Part shown: in pieces, positions 52,202 through 62,101 of the stretch | Layout: each line of letters starts with the position of its first letter | Numbering within the stretch: the stretch's first letter is position 1 | DNA from: Luteimonas viscosa | GTDB taxonomy: Bacteria; Pseudomonadota; Gammaproteobacteria; Xanthomonadales; Xanthomonadaceae | DNA: 64,000 bases | Direction: 5' to 3' | Assembly: GCF_008244685.1 (NCBI RefSeq) | Contig: NZ_VTFT01000001.1 | Coordinates: 723,248 to 787,247, forward strand | Program-made: the position numbers and the translations under genes | Notes under the pieces: model-generated | The model's database searches: none | The model's input: only the letters and a program-made list of their open reading frames with translations | Told to the model about the DNA's origin: nothing

Positions 52202-53965
52202 TCAGAGCGCGCTTTCGTCGCGCGCGTACGGTCCGATGGTGGCGCCGACGAATCCGCCGGCCACGTCGGTACTCAGGAGCGTGCCGTCGGCATCCTGCGT
52301 CAGCCACTGCACGCCGTCGCCGGCGTCGAACCCGAAGCCGTAACGGCCTTCATTGCCCTCGACGTGCAGCACCAGCGGCGTGGCTTCGGCCGCGGCGGCC
52401 GATGCGCGGGCGACCACCTCGGCTTCGCCCTCGCCTGCCTTCTTCTCGAGAAACACCTCGATCGCGTCACCCTCGCCGCGCCGCACGCCGAGGAAGTACC
52501 AGTGGGTGTCGCCCTGGAACGCGGCCAGGCCCGCGGCGACGCCCTCGGTCGGAACCTCCATCGCCGTGCTCGCCTCGAACACCTGGTGCTGCTGCCGGCG
52601 CGCGTAGAACGACGGATTGACCTTGGTGTCCAGGCGCTCGCGCAGCGGCTGGATCGCCAGCCAGCCCGGGCGGGACTTGCCGTCGTACCACGTGGTCTTC
52701 GGCACACGCGGCGTCATCCAGCCCTTGCCCAGTTCCACTGTGTCGAACTCGTCGCGCCAGGTGAAGTTGCCGGTCATCGGCGCCTGGTCGGCGGGTGATT
52801 TCATGAAGGACGGGCCCGGAAGCACGTACGGAATCTCTTCGCCGCGCGGCAGGATCACCGGCCAGCCGTCCTTCCAGGTGACCGGCAGCAGGAACGCCTC
52901 GCGGCCGGTGTTGTAGTGGTCCACGCCGTAGTTGCGGCTGGCCAGGAAGGTCGCCCACCAGCTGCCGTCGGGGCCCTGCACGAGATCCGCGTGGCCGGCG
53001 TTGGTGACCGGCAGCGGACGGTTGGGGTCGAGGTCACGCTGGGTCAGGATCGGATTCTCCGCGTAGGGTTCGTACGGACCCCAGACGTCGCGGCTGCGCA
53101 GGATCACTTGCGAGTGCTGCGGTCCGGTGCCGCCCTCGGCGTTGTTGAGGTAGTACCAGCCATCGACCTTGTAGATGTGCGGGCCTTCGATCCAGATCGG
53201 GTTGTCCTCGGGCTTCACGCCGCCGTCGATCAGCACCCTGCGCGGGCCGAACGGCTTTTTCGTCGCGATGTCGATCTCCTGCAGCCAGATCGCGCGATGA
53301 CCGTCGTAGCGGACCGGCACCTCGGGTTCGTCGTTGTTGAGGATGTAGACCTTGCCGTCGTCGTCGAAGAACAGCGAGGGATCGATGCCGCCGATACCCG
53401 GCAGCCACACCGGATCGGACCACGGCCCGGCCGGATCGGTCGCGGTGACGATGAAGTTGCCGCCGGCATCCACCGAGGTGTTGACCACGTAGAACGTGCC
53501 GTCGTGGAACTCGATGGCCGGGGCAAACACGCCGCGCGACACGCCCAGGCCGTCGAAGTCCAGTTGCTCCGGCCGGTGGATCGCGTTGCCCACCTGCTTC
53601 CAGTGCACCAGATCCTCGCTCTCCATCACCGGGATCCCGGGGAAGAAGGTGAAGGTGGAAGACACCAGGTAGAACTTGCCGTTGGCGGCGGTCACGCTGG
53701 GATCGGAGTAGAAGCCCGACAGCACCGGGTTGCGGAAGCTGCCCTCCGGCACCGGCGCCTCGAACGCGGCGTCGCGCCCGGTGTACGCGAACCAGTCGAA
53801 ATACGCCGTCGTGGCGGACGACGCGGCGTCGGCTGCCGGGACCGCCGCCTCGGCTTCGGCCGGTTCGCGCTGGCAGCCCGCCAGCAGCAGCGCGGCGACG
53901 CCGGCGGCGGCGATCAGGCGCGTGGAGGCCGTCTGGCGGCGGTGGCGCGTGGTGCGGTCGATCAT
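52202..53965 (-). CDS. GH43 beta-xylosidase with C-terminal sandwich domain, lipoprotein
   Basis: A 587-residue enzyme of the larger GH43 form: a propeller with a beta-sandwich C-terminal domain (from FTWRDEFDTVELGKGWMTPR, about residue 400). Catalytic positions lie in FYSDPSVTAANGKFYLVSS (base), GIGGIDPSLFFDDDGKVYIL (modulator) and IWIEGPHIYKVDGWYYL (acid glutamate). A lipobox LAGC puts the lipidated cysteine at 31, so it is anchored in the outer or inner membrane. ATG 53965 was preferred because AGGGG is seven bases upstream; ATG 53971 is two codons earlier. Likely substrate: xylobiose and short xylo-oligomers. Confidence 0.93.
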   Translation of the reverse strand: MIDRTTRHRRQTASTRLIAAAGVAALLLAGCQREPAEAEAAVPAADAASSATTAYFDWFAYTGRDAAFEAPVPEGSFRNPVLSGFYSDPSVTAANGKFYLVSSTFTFFPGIPVMESEDLVHWKQVGNAIHRPEQLDFDGLGVSRGVFAPAIEFHDGTFYVVNTSVDAGGNFIVTATDPAGPWSDPVWLPGIGGIDPSLFFDDDGKVYILNNDEPEVPVRYDGHRAIWLQEIDIATKKPFGPRRVLIDGGVKPEDNPIWIEGPHIYKVDGWYYLNNAEGGTGPQHSQVILRSRDVWGPYEPYAENPILTQRDLDPNRPLPVTNAGHADLVQGPDGSWWATFLASRNYGVDHYNTGREAFLLPVTWKDGWPVILPRGEEIPYVLPGPSFMKSPADQAPMTGNFTWRDEFDTVELGKGWMTPRVPKTTWYDGKSRPGWLAIQPLRERLDTKVNPSFYARRQQHQVFEASTAMEVPTEGVAAGLAAFQGDTHWYFLGVRRGEGDAIEVFLEKKAGEGEAEVVARASAAAAEATPLVLHVEGNEGRYGFGFDAGDGVQWLTQDADGTLLSTDVAGGFVGATIGPYARDESAL

Positions 53966-53985
53966 CTGCATTCCCCTCGGTTGTC

Positions 53986-55242
53986 TCACCAGTCCCACAT
54001 CGCGCCGTCTTCCAGGCGCGCGATGGGCAGCTGCTTCGGCGCGTACGGATACTTCGCCGCCAGCGCCTCGTCGATGTCCACGCCGATGCCCGGGGTGTCG
54101 CCCACGTGCAGGCGGCCATCGCGCAGCGCGTAGTCGTGCGGGAACACCGCATCGGTCTCGTCGGTGTGGAACATGTATTCCTGGATGCCGAAGTTCGGCA
54201 CCCAAGTGTCGAAATGCAGCGCCGCGCCCATGGTCACCGGGGACAGGTCGGTGGCGCCGTGGAAGCCGGTGCGCACCTGGTGCAGCGCGGCGAAATCCGC
54301 AAGCCGGCGCAGGTGGGTGATGCCGCCGCCGTGCACGATCGTGGTCCGGATGTAGTCGATCAGCTGGTTCTCGATCAGGTGCTTGCAGTCCCAGATCGAG
54401 TTGAACACCTCGCCCACCGCGAGCGCGGTGACCGAGTGCTGGCGGATCAGCTCGAAGGACTTCTGGTTCTCGGCCGGGGTCGCGTCCTCCAGCCAGAACA
54501 GGCGGTAGGGTTCGAGCGATTTCGCCAGGCGCGCGGCCTCGATCGGGCTGAGGCGATGGTGCACGTCGTGCAGCAGTTCGACGTCATTGCCGTGGTCGGC
54601 GCGCAGCTGCTCGAACAGTTTCGGTACCGTCTCCAGGTAGCGCGGCGTGTTCCAGGTGGTTTCCAGCGGCAGCTCGCTCTCGGCCGGCTCGTAGCCCTTG
54701 GCGTTGGAAATGCCGTAGGCCTTCTTGATGCCCGGCACGCCGCACTGCGCGCGCACGGCCAGGAATCCCTGCTCGATGAATTTTCCGACCGCGTCGGAGG
54801 CCTCGGCGATGTCGCGGCCATTGGCGTGGCCGTACACCAGCGCGCCCTCGCGCGAGCGCCCGCCCAGCAGCTGGTACACCGGCAGACCGGCCATCTTGCC
54901 GAGGATGTCCCACAGCGCGACGTCGACGGCCGCGATCGCGCTCATCGTCACCGGCCCGCGCCGCCAGTAGGCACCGCGGTACAGGAACTGCCAGGTGTCC
55001 TCGATGCGGCCGGCATCGCGCCCGATCAGGTTCGGCACCACGTGGTCCTGCAGGTAGGACGCCACCGCCAGCTCGCGCCCGTTGAGGGTCGCATCGCCCA
55101 GGCCGTAGACGCCCGAGCGGGTGGTGATCTTGAGGGTGACGAAGTTGCGGCCCGGGCAGGTGACGATGACCTTGGCGTCGACGATCTCGCGATCATTGCG
55201 GGAGCCATGGGTGGTGGTTTCGGTGGAAGCGATGCTGCTCAT
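53986..55242 (-). CDS. manD: D-mannonate dehydratase, enolase superfamily (ManD)
   Basis: This enzyme converts D-mannonate to 2-keto-3-deoxy-D-gluconate, the last uronate-specific step. The 418-residue protein matches the ManD type: [78 protein letters not shown] (metal glutamate), and [12 protein letters not shown], then [19 protein letters not shown]. It is unrelated to E. coli UxuA. Some ManD-like proteins also act slowly on gluconate. In this operon beside uxuB, mannonate is the likely substrate. 2-Keto-3-deoxygluconate kinase and aldolase are not in the window. Confidence 0.95.
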   Translation of the reverse strand: MSSIASTETTTHGSRNDREIVDAKVIVTCPGRNFVTLKITTRSGVYGLGDATLNGRELAVASYLQDHVVPNLIGRDAGRIEDTWQFLYRGAYWRRGPVTMSAIAAVDVALWDILGKMAGLPVYQLLGGRSREGALVYGHANGRDIAEASDAVGKFIEQGFLAVRAQCGVPGIKKAYGISNAKGYEPAESELPLETTWNTPRYLETVPKLFEQLRADHGNDVELLHDVHHRLSPIEAARLAKSLEPYRLFWLEDATPAENQKSFELIRQHSVTALAVGEVFNSIWDCKHLIENQLIDYIRTTIVHGGGITHLRRLADFAALHQVRTGFHGATDLSPVTMGAALHFDTWVPNFGIQEYMFHTDETDAVFPHDYALRDGRLHVGDTPGIGVDIDEALAAKYPYAPKQLPIARLEDGAMWDW

Positions 55243-55261
55243 CGGGCGTGGTCGTCTTCGA

Positions 55262-57253
55262 TCATGGGGTCACGGGACGTTCGAACGGCCCGGCCGGCAG
55301 GCCGGCCCCGTCGAACAGGGTGCAGACCGGGCTGTCGGCCCAGCAGTAGCGCACGCGCGTGGCATCGCCTGCGCCGGGCGCGCGCAGGATGACGCGATCG
55401 CCCGACAGTTCCGCCTGCGCATAGCGGCAGCTGCCGGCATCGGCGCCGCACAGCTCGAAGCCGATCGGGCCATCGGCGCCGTAGGCCACCAGGCCGTCGC
55501 CGACGTCGCCGAACCTCACCATCACGGCGTCGCCGTTGCGCGAGGTCGAAGCCGGCACCGGTCCGGAAGGCGGAAGCGATTCGCCGTACACCACGTGCCT
55601 GGCAACGCGGGCCAGCCTGCGCCCGAGTTCCTGCTTGTTGGTGGGATGGATGTCGTAGCGGTCGCCGATATCGATGGTGACGGCCAGGCCCGTGTTCCGG
55701 TCCTCCGCCGCCACCGCACGCTGCGACTCGCGCAGGCCGGCCCAGTCGCTTTCGACGGGGGCCGTGGGCGCAGCGCCGTAGTTCGCCAGCTGCACCACCA
55801 GCAGCGGCAGGTCGTCGCCGAAGCGGCTGCGCCAGTCGCTGCGCAGCGCGCGCAGCAGGTCGGCATACCGGTCGTGCTCGAACGTGTTCGACTCGCCCTG
55901 GTACCACAGCGCGCCGCGCAGGCCGTAGCGACCGATCGGCGCGATCATGCCGTTGTACAGCGTCGACAGCCCGGCCGCGCTCTGCCACGGCGCGCGCGGC
56001 GGCGTGCCCAGTTCCGGCGGCACCACCCGATAGCGCCAGCCGCCGTCGAGCGGCACCTGGCTGCCATCGGCCAGGCGCAGCGCATGCGCCGTGGCGGGGC
56101 CGGCCAGGCCACCGTCGCGATAGGTGTCGAGCACGTTGACCACGATAGTGTTCTCACCCGCTTGCAACAGCCCGGCAGGCAGCGCGTACTCGCGGCCCGC
56201 GCCGGCGCCGTAGGTGCTGCCCACGCCGCGGCCGTTGACCCAGGTCATGTCGATCTCGTCGGCCGGGCCCAGCACCAAGGTCGCGCCCTGCGCGGCTTGC
56301 GCGGCATCGAGTTCGACCGTGGTGCGGTACCAGACCATGCCGTTGAAGTCGGCCAGCTCCGGCACGCCCCAGCGCTCCCAGGCGCCCAGTTGCTCCGGCG
56401 CGTCGCGCCATGGCCCGGCGACATCGCCTGTGGCCCAGGGCCGGTCGTCGGCGTCGATGCCTTCGCGCGCCGCCCACCAGTCCTGCCAGAGTGTGCCCCA
56501 GTCGCCGACCGCGACAACGGCGTCGTCCGCATAGCGACCCAGCACGTCGAGCTCGGCGTCGTAGTCGCCGAGCGTGCGCAGCGCCTCGCCGCTGGTCCAG
56601 GCCTGGATCCGCGAGCCGCCCCACGAAGCGTCGATCAGGCCCATCGGCACGTCGACCTGCTTCTGCAGTTCGCGCGCGAAGAAGTAGCAGGAGGCCGAGA
56701 ATTCGCGCACGGTCTCCGGGTTCACCGGCTGCCATTCCACCGCTTCGGAGAAGGCCACCTTCGGCACCACGTCGGACACCTGCGGCACGGTGAACATGCG
56801 GATGCGGTCGTTGCCGGCGCCGGCGATCTCCGCGCGTGCGTCCAGCGCGCGCCAGACCTGCAGTTCCATGTTCGACTGGCCCGAGCACAGCCACACGTCA
56901 CCGACGAGCAAGTCGGACACGCGCTGCGTGCGGTCGCCGGCAGACACCACCAGCGCATGCGGCCCCCCGGCCGAGAGCGCCGGCAGTTCCGCTTCCCAGC
57001 GTCCGTCATCGCCGGCGCGGGCGCGCGCACGCTTGCCGGCGAACTCCACCCGCACCGTCTCGCCCGCGGACGCCTGTCCGTAGACACGCAGGGGCCGGTC
57101 GCGCTGGAGCACGGCGTGATCGTCGAACACCGGGTGCAGCAGGGGTGGCGCCGCGTCCGCGGACACTGCTGGCGCAGCCAGTACCGTCAGCGCGACCGCG
57201 AGGCCGGCGAGCAGTGCGCGCGCGCCGCGGGCGGAAGCGGAAGCCAGGATCAC
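55262..57253 (-). CDS. Sialate-O-acetylesterase-family esterase, exported
   Basis: An SGNH/GDSL-fold (SASA family) esterase of 663 residues, with an N-terminal signal peptide (ending near APAVSADA). The catalytic serine is in [14 protein letters not shown] and the Asp-His pair in [15 protein letters not shown]; the stretch [15 protein letters not shown] belongs to the family. A jelly-roll-like insertion ([15 protein letters not shown]...) interrupts the catalytic domain. Relatives in plant-polysaccharide loci remove acetyl groups from xylan or xyloglucan, which is the likely role here. The start is GTG overlapping the GH67 stop (GTGA). Confidence 0.9.
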   Translation of the reverse strand: MILASASARGARALLAGLAVALTVLAAPAVSADAAPPLLHPVFDDHAVLQRDRPLRVYGQASAGETVRVEFAGKRARARAGDDGRWEAELPALSAGGPHALVVSAGDRTQRVSDLLVGDVWLCSGQSNMELQVWRALDARAEIAGAGNDRIRMFTVPQVSDVVPKVAFSEAVEWQPVNPETVREFSASCYFFARELQKQVDVPMGLIDASWGGSRIQAWTSGEALRTLGDYDAELDVLGRYADDAVVAVGDWGTLWQDWWAAREGIDADDRPWATGDVAGPWRDAPEQLGAWERWGVPELADFNGMVWYRTTVELDAAQAAQGATLVLGPADEIDMTWVNGRGVGSTYGAGAGREYALPAGLLQAGENTIVVNVLDTYRDGGLAGPATAHALRLADGSQVPLDGGWRYRVVPPELGTPPRAPWQSAAGLSTLYNGMIAPIGRYGLRGALWYQGESNTFEHDRYADLLRALRSDWRSRFGDDLPLLVVQLANYGAAPTAPVESDWAGLRESQRAVAAEDRNTGLAVTIDIGDRYDIHPTNKQELGRRLARVARHVVYGESLPPSGPVPASTSRNGDAVMVRFGDVGDGLVAYGADGPIGFELCGADAGSCRYAQAELSGDRVILRAPGAGDATRVRYCWADSPVCTLFDGAGLPAGPFERPVTP

Positions 57254-59472
57254 TGCGTGTCCCCCGGCGCATGGGGGAACTCGAGCGACTTGTAGTACTC
57301 GAGGGATTCCGGCGGCGGCGCCTCGCCCTCGGGCAGCGGCAGGCCGGAGAACGTCTGGAAGTAGGCGATGCTGGCATCGCGCCACCACTGCGCCTCCTGC
57401 TGCTGGATCGCGAGGAACCGCTCGACCTGATGGTGGCGTTCGGGATCGACGTGCCGATCCAGCCCCGCCCAGGTATCGCGCATGCGCGCCACCGCGCCGA
57501 CACCGCGCGAGTAGCGGTGCACCAGTTCGTCCCACAGGGTGCGGCCCGAGGCGACGCGGCTGGTCCAGGGGCGGTGGTGGAACCACAGCAGGAAGTCTTC
57601 CGGCACGCGCGCGGGATCGTTGAACACCTCGGCCACCGGCGGCGCGTACTGCGACACCGCATCGCTGCCGGAAGTGGTGCGGTCGAAGCCGATGCCTTCC
57701 TTCGTCGCGCGGTGGAAGTACACCGAGGTCCAGTCCGCGCGCGGACCGCCCTCGACCCAGGGCGCCGGGCCGTAGTGGTGGCCGCGGCCCATCAGGTGGT
57801 GCAGGCCGAGCGGCGTCATGTAGTCCACCGCCGCCTGGTGCGAAGCCATCATCATCTCCACCACCGGTTCGACGAATGCCGGATCGTTGGTGAAGGTCAT
57901 GCGCACCCACTCGTCGGCGATCGCACGTGCCTCGAGGGACGGATCCCAGGCCATGCGGCCGAACACGTACCAGTTGGCCTGGTCGAAATGCGAGCCGCTC
58001 CAGTTGCGGTCGCTGCCGATGTTGGCGACGCCGGCGATGCCGCTGAGCGTGTGTCCGTCGAGCGAGCCGTCGACCACCTTCGCCACGGTCGAGCCGGGGC
58101 CTTTCGCATGCGTGTCGGCGCGCAGCACCTCCTCGTACATCGGCCCCAGGTACACCAGGTGGGTGGCGAAGCCGAGGTACTCCTTGGTGATCTGGAACTC
58201 CATCATCAGCGGCGTCTTCGGCATCGCGCCGAACAGTGGATGGAACGGCTCGCGTGGCTGGAAGTCGATCGCGCCGTTCTTGACCTGCACCAGCACGTTG
58301 TCGCGGAACTCGCCGTCGTGCGGCACGAACTCGGTATAGGCCTGCTTGTGGCGGTCGTCGGGTTCCTCGTCCGAATACACGAACGCACGCCACATCACGA
58401 TGCCGCCGTGTGGCGCCAGCACCTCGGCCAGCATGTTGGCGCCGTCGGCGTGCGAGCGGCCGAAATCCTGCGGGCCGGGCTGGCCTTCGGAGTTGGCCTT
58501 GACCAGGAAACCGCCAAAGTCCGGCACCTTCGCGTAGATCTCGTCGGCCTTGGCCTGCCACCAGCGGCGCACGGCCGGATCGAGCGGATCGGCGGTCTCC
58601 AGGCCGCCGATCTCCATCGGCGCGCTGAAACGGGCGCTGATGTAGACACGGATGCCATACGGCCGCATCACGCCTGCCAGCGCCGCCACCTTCTCGAGGT
58701 AGGGCGCGGTCAGGATCTGCGCGTTGGCGTTGACGTTGTTGAGCACGGTGCCGTTGACGCCGATCGAGGCGTTGGCACGGGCGTAGTCGGTGTAGCGCGG
58801 GTCGAGCCAGTCGGGCAGCCGGTGCCAGTCCCAGATCGACTGGCCGGAGTAGCCGCGCTCGACATGGCGGTTGAGGTCGTCCCAGTGGTTGAGCACCCGC
58901 AGCCGCACCTTCGGCGATTCGCGCAGGTCGAGCGCGTCGATCGGCTGCCGGCTCTGCAGCAGGCGCAGCAGGTGGAAGGCGCCGTAGAGCGCACCGGTGT
59001 CACTGTTGGCGGCCACCACGGTGGCGGCGTTGCCGCCGATGTCGACGGTACGGATCAGGTAGCCCTCATCGCCCAGCGCATCGAGCTCGAGCCCGAGCCG
59101 GCCGATGGCCGGCGATGAGCTCGGCGTGCCGACCAGCAACGCACCCGCGCCATCGACCGAGTCCGCCTGCGCCGGGGCCTTGCCCAGCAGGCCGCCGATG
59201 CCGCGCACCAGTTCGTCGCGCGCGGCACGCTGGGTCGCGTTCGTGGCCGGCGCCACGAGGTGCCCCAGCCGCTCCCTGTAGCCGGCCGCCGCCTGTGTTT
59301 CCAACGGGGCGTAGCGGAGCCAGAGGTCGTACCCGTCCTCGGCGTGGACCGTCTGCAGGCACGCGAGCAACACCAGCCAGCAGGCGAACGTTGCCAGCCG
59401 CCAGCGCCCGACGCGCCCGGGCCTGGTGGCCGTGTCAGGATGATGTCGACGGTTGGCGGTTGTGTGTAACAT
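57250..59472 (-). CDS. aguA: GH67 alpha-glucuronidase, exported
   Basis: This inverting glycosidase removes (4-O-methyl)glucuronic acid from the non-reducing terminal xylose of xylo-oligomers. The 740-residue protein has a signal peptide (WRLATFACWLVLLACLQTVHA), unusual only in its long basic N-terminus. Family motifs are NHWDDLNRHVERGYSGQSIW, FLVKANSEGQPGPQDFGRSH (catalytic acid region), MMEFQITKEYLGFATHLVYL and WSGSHFDQANWYVFGRMAWD. ATG 59472 was chosen (GAGG nine bases upstream); ATG 59487 is an alternative. First gene of the seven-gene leftward operon, divergent from xylR. Confidence 0.96.
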   Translation of the reverse strand: MLHTTANRRHHPDTATRPGRVGRWRLATFACWLVLLACLQTVHAEDGYDLWLRYAPLETQAAAGYRERLGHLVAPATNATQRAARDELVRGIGGLLGKAPAQADSVDGAGALLVGTPSSSPAIGRLGLELDALGDEGYLIRTVDIGGNAATVVAANSDTGALYGAFHLLRLLQSRQPIDALDLRESPKVRLRVLNHWDDLNRHVERGYSGQSIWDWHRLPDWLDPRYTDYARANASIGVNGTVLNNVNANAQILTAPYLEKVAALAGVMRPYGIRVYISARFSAPMEIGGLETADPLDPAVRRWWQAKADEIYAKVPDFGGFLVKANSEGQPGPQDFGRSHADGANMLAEVLAPHGGIVMWRAFVYSDEEPDDRHKQAYTEFVPHDGEFRDNVLVQVKNGAIDFQPREPFHPLFGAMPKTPLMMEFQITKEYLGFATHLVYLGPMYEEVLRADTHAKGPGSTVAKVVDGSLDGHTLSGIAGVANIGSDRNWSGSHFDQANWYVFGRMAWDPSLEARAIADEWVRMTFTNDPAFVEPVVEMMMASHQAAVDYMTPLGLHHLMGRGHHYGPAPWVEGGPRADWTSVYFHRATKEGIGFDRTTSGSDAVSQYAPPVAEVFNDPARVPEDFLLWFHHRPWTSRVASGRTLWDELVHRYSRGVGAVARMRDTWAGLDRHVDPERHHQVERFLAIQQQEAQWWRDASIAYFQTFSGLPLPEGEAPPPESLEYYKSLEFPHAPGDTQ

Positions 59473-59502
59473 CCGGAAGAGCCTCATGTCTGGTCGTGTG
59501 GC

Positions 59503-59520
59503 GGTGGACCCGGGTCCGCC
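59503..59520. promoter_or_regulatory. Palindrome in the GH67-xylR divergent gap
   Basis: GGTGGACCCGGGTCCGCC contains a perfect 12-base palindrome GGACCCGGGTCC with near-symmetric flanks. It lies 31 bases upstream of the GH67 start and 66 bases before xylR. It does not match the xyl-box. It is a candidate site for autoregulation or another regulator. Confidence 0.4.
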
Positions 59521-59585
59521 GCAGCGCACCGCGCCGCATGCCGGCCGAACCACCGACCGCCGCGGCGCGGCAAGGGGAAGCAACG

Positions 59586-60641
59586 TTGCAGAAGCCGACA
59601 AAAGCCGCGCGCCGCAAGGGAATGGCGGTCACGCTCGACGAAGTGGCCGCCCTGGCCAAGGTGTCGCCGATGACGGTCTCGCGCGTGGTCAACGGCCACG
59701 GCAAGGTCCGCGACACCACGCGCGACCGGGTGATGCGCGCGGTGCGAGAACTGGGCTACACCCCGAACCTGGCGGCGAGCGCGTTGGCGACCGCGCAGGA
59801 CACGCGGGTCGCACTGATCTACACCAACCCCAGCAGCGCCTACCTGCGCGAACTGCTGGTCGGCGCGCTGCGCGGCGCCACCCGCACCGCGGCGCAGCTG
59901 GTGATCGACACCTGGGACACGCTCGGCGCCAATGCGCAGCGCCAGGCGGCGCGCACGCTGGCCAAGCGCGTGGCCGGCGTGATCCTGCCGCCGCCGCTGT
60001 GCGAATCCAAGGGCGTGATCGCGGAGTTCATCGATGCCGATGTCCCGGTGGTGGCGATCGCTTCGGGGCGCTTCAACCACGACATCTCCTGCGTGCGCAT
60101 CGACGATTTCCGCGCCAGCAAGGAGATCACCACGCACCTGGTCGCCGCCGGCCACCAGCGCATCGGCTACATCAAGGGCCATCCCAACCAGACCGCGAGC
60201 GTGCGCCGCTTCGAGGGATTCCAGGCGGCGCTGGCCGAAGCCGGCCTCCCGCTCGACGAGACCCTGGTCGAATCGGGTTACTTCACGTATCGCTCCGGAC
60301 TCGAGGCCGCGGAAAAGCTGCTCGCCCACCCGGCGCCGCCGACGGCGATCTTCGCCAGCAACGACGACATGGCCGCCGCCGTGGTCTCGGTGGCGCATCG
60401 CCGGCACCTGGAGGTGCCGCAGGACCTGTCGGTGGTCGGATTCGACGACACCTCCGCCGCCACCACCGTCTGGCCGGAGCTGACCACCATCCGCCAGCCG
60501 ATCGCGGCGATGGCCGATTCGGCGGTCGACATCCTGTTGCGCAGCATCCGCCGCAAGGACCGCAGCACGCGCATGCTGGTCGACCACGTCATTCCCCACC
60601 AGCTGGTCAAGCGCGATTCGGTGGCCCGCCCGGCCCGTTGA
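59586..60641 (+). CDS. xylR: LacI-family regulator XylR
   Basis: A 351-residue LacI/GalR regulator. The helix-turn-helix is VTLDEVAALAKVSPMTVSRV (residues about 15-34), followed by the hinge helix GYTPNLAASALAT and a periplasmic-binding-like ligand domain with VAGVILPPPLCES, ATVWPELTTIRQP and the DNA-linked signature GFDDTSAATTVW. It resembles the xylan-linked LacI repressor of Xanthomonas; its likely sites are the xyl-boxes at 19814, 19976, 63613 and 63777. TTG 59586 has AGGGGA about six bases upstream; ATG 59622 would remove 12 basic residues but has no properly spaced ribosome site. It is convergent with xylA. Confidence 0.92.
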   Translation: MQKPTKAARRKGMAVTLDEVAALAKVSPMTVSRVVNGHGKVRDTTRDRVMRAVRELGYTPNLAASALATAQDTRVALIYTNPSSAYLRELLVGALRGATRTAAQLVIDTWDTLGANAQRQAARTLAKRVAGVILPPPLCESKGVIAEFIDADVPVVAIASGRFNHDISCVRIDDFRASKEITTHLVAAGHQRIGYIKGHPNQTASVRRFEGFQAALAEAGLPLDETLVESGYFTYRSGLEAAEKLLAHPAPPTAIFASNDDMAAAVVSVAHRRHLEVPQDLSVVGFDDTSAATTVWPELTTIRQPIAAMADSAVDILLRSIRRKDRSTRMLVDHVIPHQLVKRDSVARPAR

Positions 60642-60734
60642 CCCCCCGGCGCGCGGGGCGCCCGGGAGATCGCGACGCGGGTCGGCACGAAGGCGCTGGA
60701 TGACTCCCATGGCGACCGGCGTGCGCAACGCCGC

Positions 60735-62066
60735 TCAGCGCAGCAGGTACTGGTTGAGCAGGTTCTCGTAACGTTCCTGCTTGCCGCTGGCCTGCTGCGG
60801 TTCGCCGTTCTTCGCGGCCAGGGCCGCCAGCTCGGCGAGGCCAAGCTTGCCGTCGGCGAACGACTTGCCGTCGCCCGCGTCGAAGCTTGCGTAGCGCTGC
60901 TTGCGCCACTGCTCCCACGGCGAGTCCTCGAGCAGCGCGTGCGCCACTTCCAGGCCGCGGGCGAACGCATCCATGCCGCCGATGTGGGCGAGGAACAGGT
61001 CCTCCATGTCGGTCGACTCGCGGCGCGGCTTGGCGTCGAAGTTCAGGCCGCCGACCAAGCCGCCCTGGCGCAGCACCACCATCATCGCACCAACGGTGTC
61101 GTACAGGTCGGTCGGGAACTGGTCGGTGTCCCAGCCGTTCTGCGCGTTGCCGCGGTTGGCGTCGATGCTGCCGAGCAGGCCGTGGTCGGCCGCGACCTGC
61201 AGGTCGTGCTCGAACGTGTGGCCCGACAGCGTGGCGTGGTTGGCCTCGATGTTGAGCATGAAGTCCTTGTCCAGGCCGTGCTCCCTGAGGAAGCCGGCGA
61301 CCGTGGCCGAGTCGAAGTCGTACTGGTGCTTCATCGGCTCCATCGGCTTGGGCTCGATGAAGAACTTGCCCTGGAAGCCGATGCTGCGCGCGTAGTCGCG
61401 CGAGGCGGTGAGGAAGCGGGCGAAGTGCGCCAGCTCGCGCTTCATGTCGGTGTTGTGCAGCGAGGCGTAGCCTTCGCGGCCGCCCCAGAACACGTAGTGC
61501 TCGCCGCCCAGTTCCACCACCGCGTCGAGCACCGCCTTGACCTGCACCGCGGCGCGCGCGACCACGTTGAAATCCGGGTTGGTCGACGCGCCGTTCATGT
61601 AGCGCGGATGCGAGAACAGGTTCGCCGTGCCCCACAGCAGCTTGACGCCGGTGGCCTGCTGGCGCTCCTTGGCCAGCGCCACCATGTGCTTGAGGTTCTT
61701 CTGGTACTGGCCGATGTCCTCGGCGTCCGGAGACAGGTCGACGTCGTGGAAGCAGTAGTACGGCACGTCGAGCTTGGTGAAGAACTCGAACGCCGCATCG
61801 GCCTTGGCCTCGGCCGCGGCGAGCGCGTCGCCGCCGTCCCAGGGGAAGCGGCGCGTGCCCGGGCCGAACGGATCGGCGCCGGCATTGCAGAAGGTATGCC
61901 AGTAGCAGACCGCGAAGCGCAGGTGCTCGCGCATGGTCTTGCCGCCGACCTTCCTGCCGGCGTCGTAGACCTTGAACGCCAGGGGGTTGTCGGACGCGGG
62001 GCCCTCGTACGGGATCGTGCCGATGCCGGGGAAATATTCCTTCGCGCCGATGAATGCCTTGCTCAT
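60735..62066 (-). CDS. xylA: Xylose isomerase
   Basis: This metal-dependent TIM-barrel enzyme interconverts D-xylose and D-xylulose. The 443-residue protein is the long (class II) type. Catalytic and metal motifs are visible: [44 protein letters not shown] and [19 protein letters not shown], then [20 protein letters not shown]. It follows xylB by 35 bases on the same strand and is the last gene of the xylBA operon. Confidence 0.97.
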   Translation of the reverse strand: MSKAFIGAKEYFPGIGTIPYEGPASDNPLAFKVYDAGRKVGGKTMREHLRFAVCYWHTFCNAGADPFGPGTRRFPWDGGDALAAAEAKADAAFEFFTKLDVPYYCFHDVDLSPDAEDIGQYQKNLKHMVALAKERQQATGVKLLWGTANLFSHPRYMNGASTNPDFNVVARAAVQVKAVLDAVVELGGEHYVFWGGREGYASLHNTDMKRELAHFARFLTASRDYARSIGFQGKFFIEPKPMEPMKHQYDFDSATVAGFLREHGLDKDFMLNIEANHATLSGHTFEHDLQVAADHGLLGSIDANRGNAQNGWDTDQFPTDLYDTVGAMMVVLRQGGLVGGLNFDAKPRRESTDMEDLFLAHIGGMDAFARGLEVAHALLEDSPWEQWRKQRYASFDAGDGKSFADGKLGLAELAALAAKNGEPQQASGKQERYENLLNQYLLR

Positions 62067-62101
62067 GCGTATGTCCGTGGAGTCGTGGTTGGAAGGCGCG
62101 T

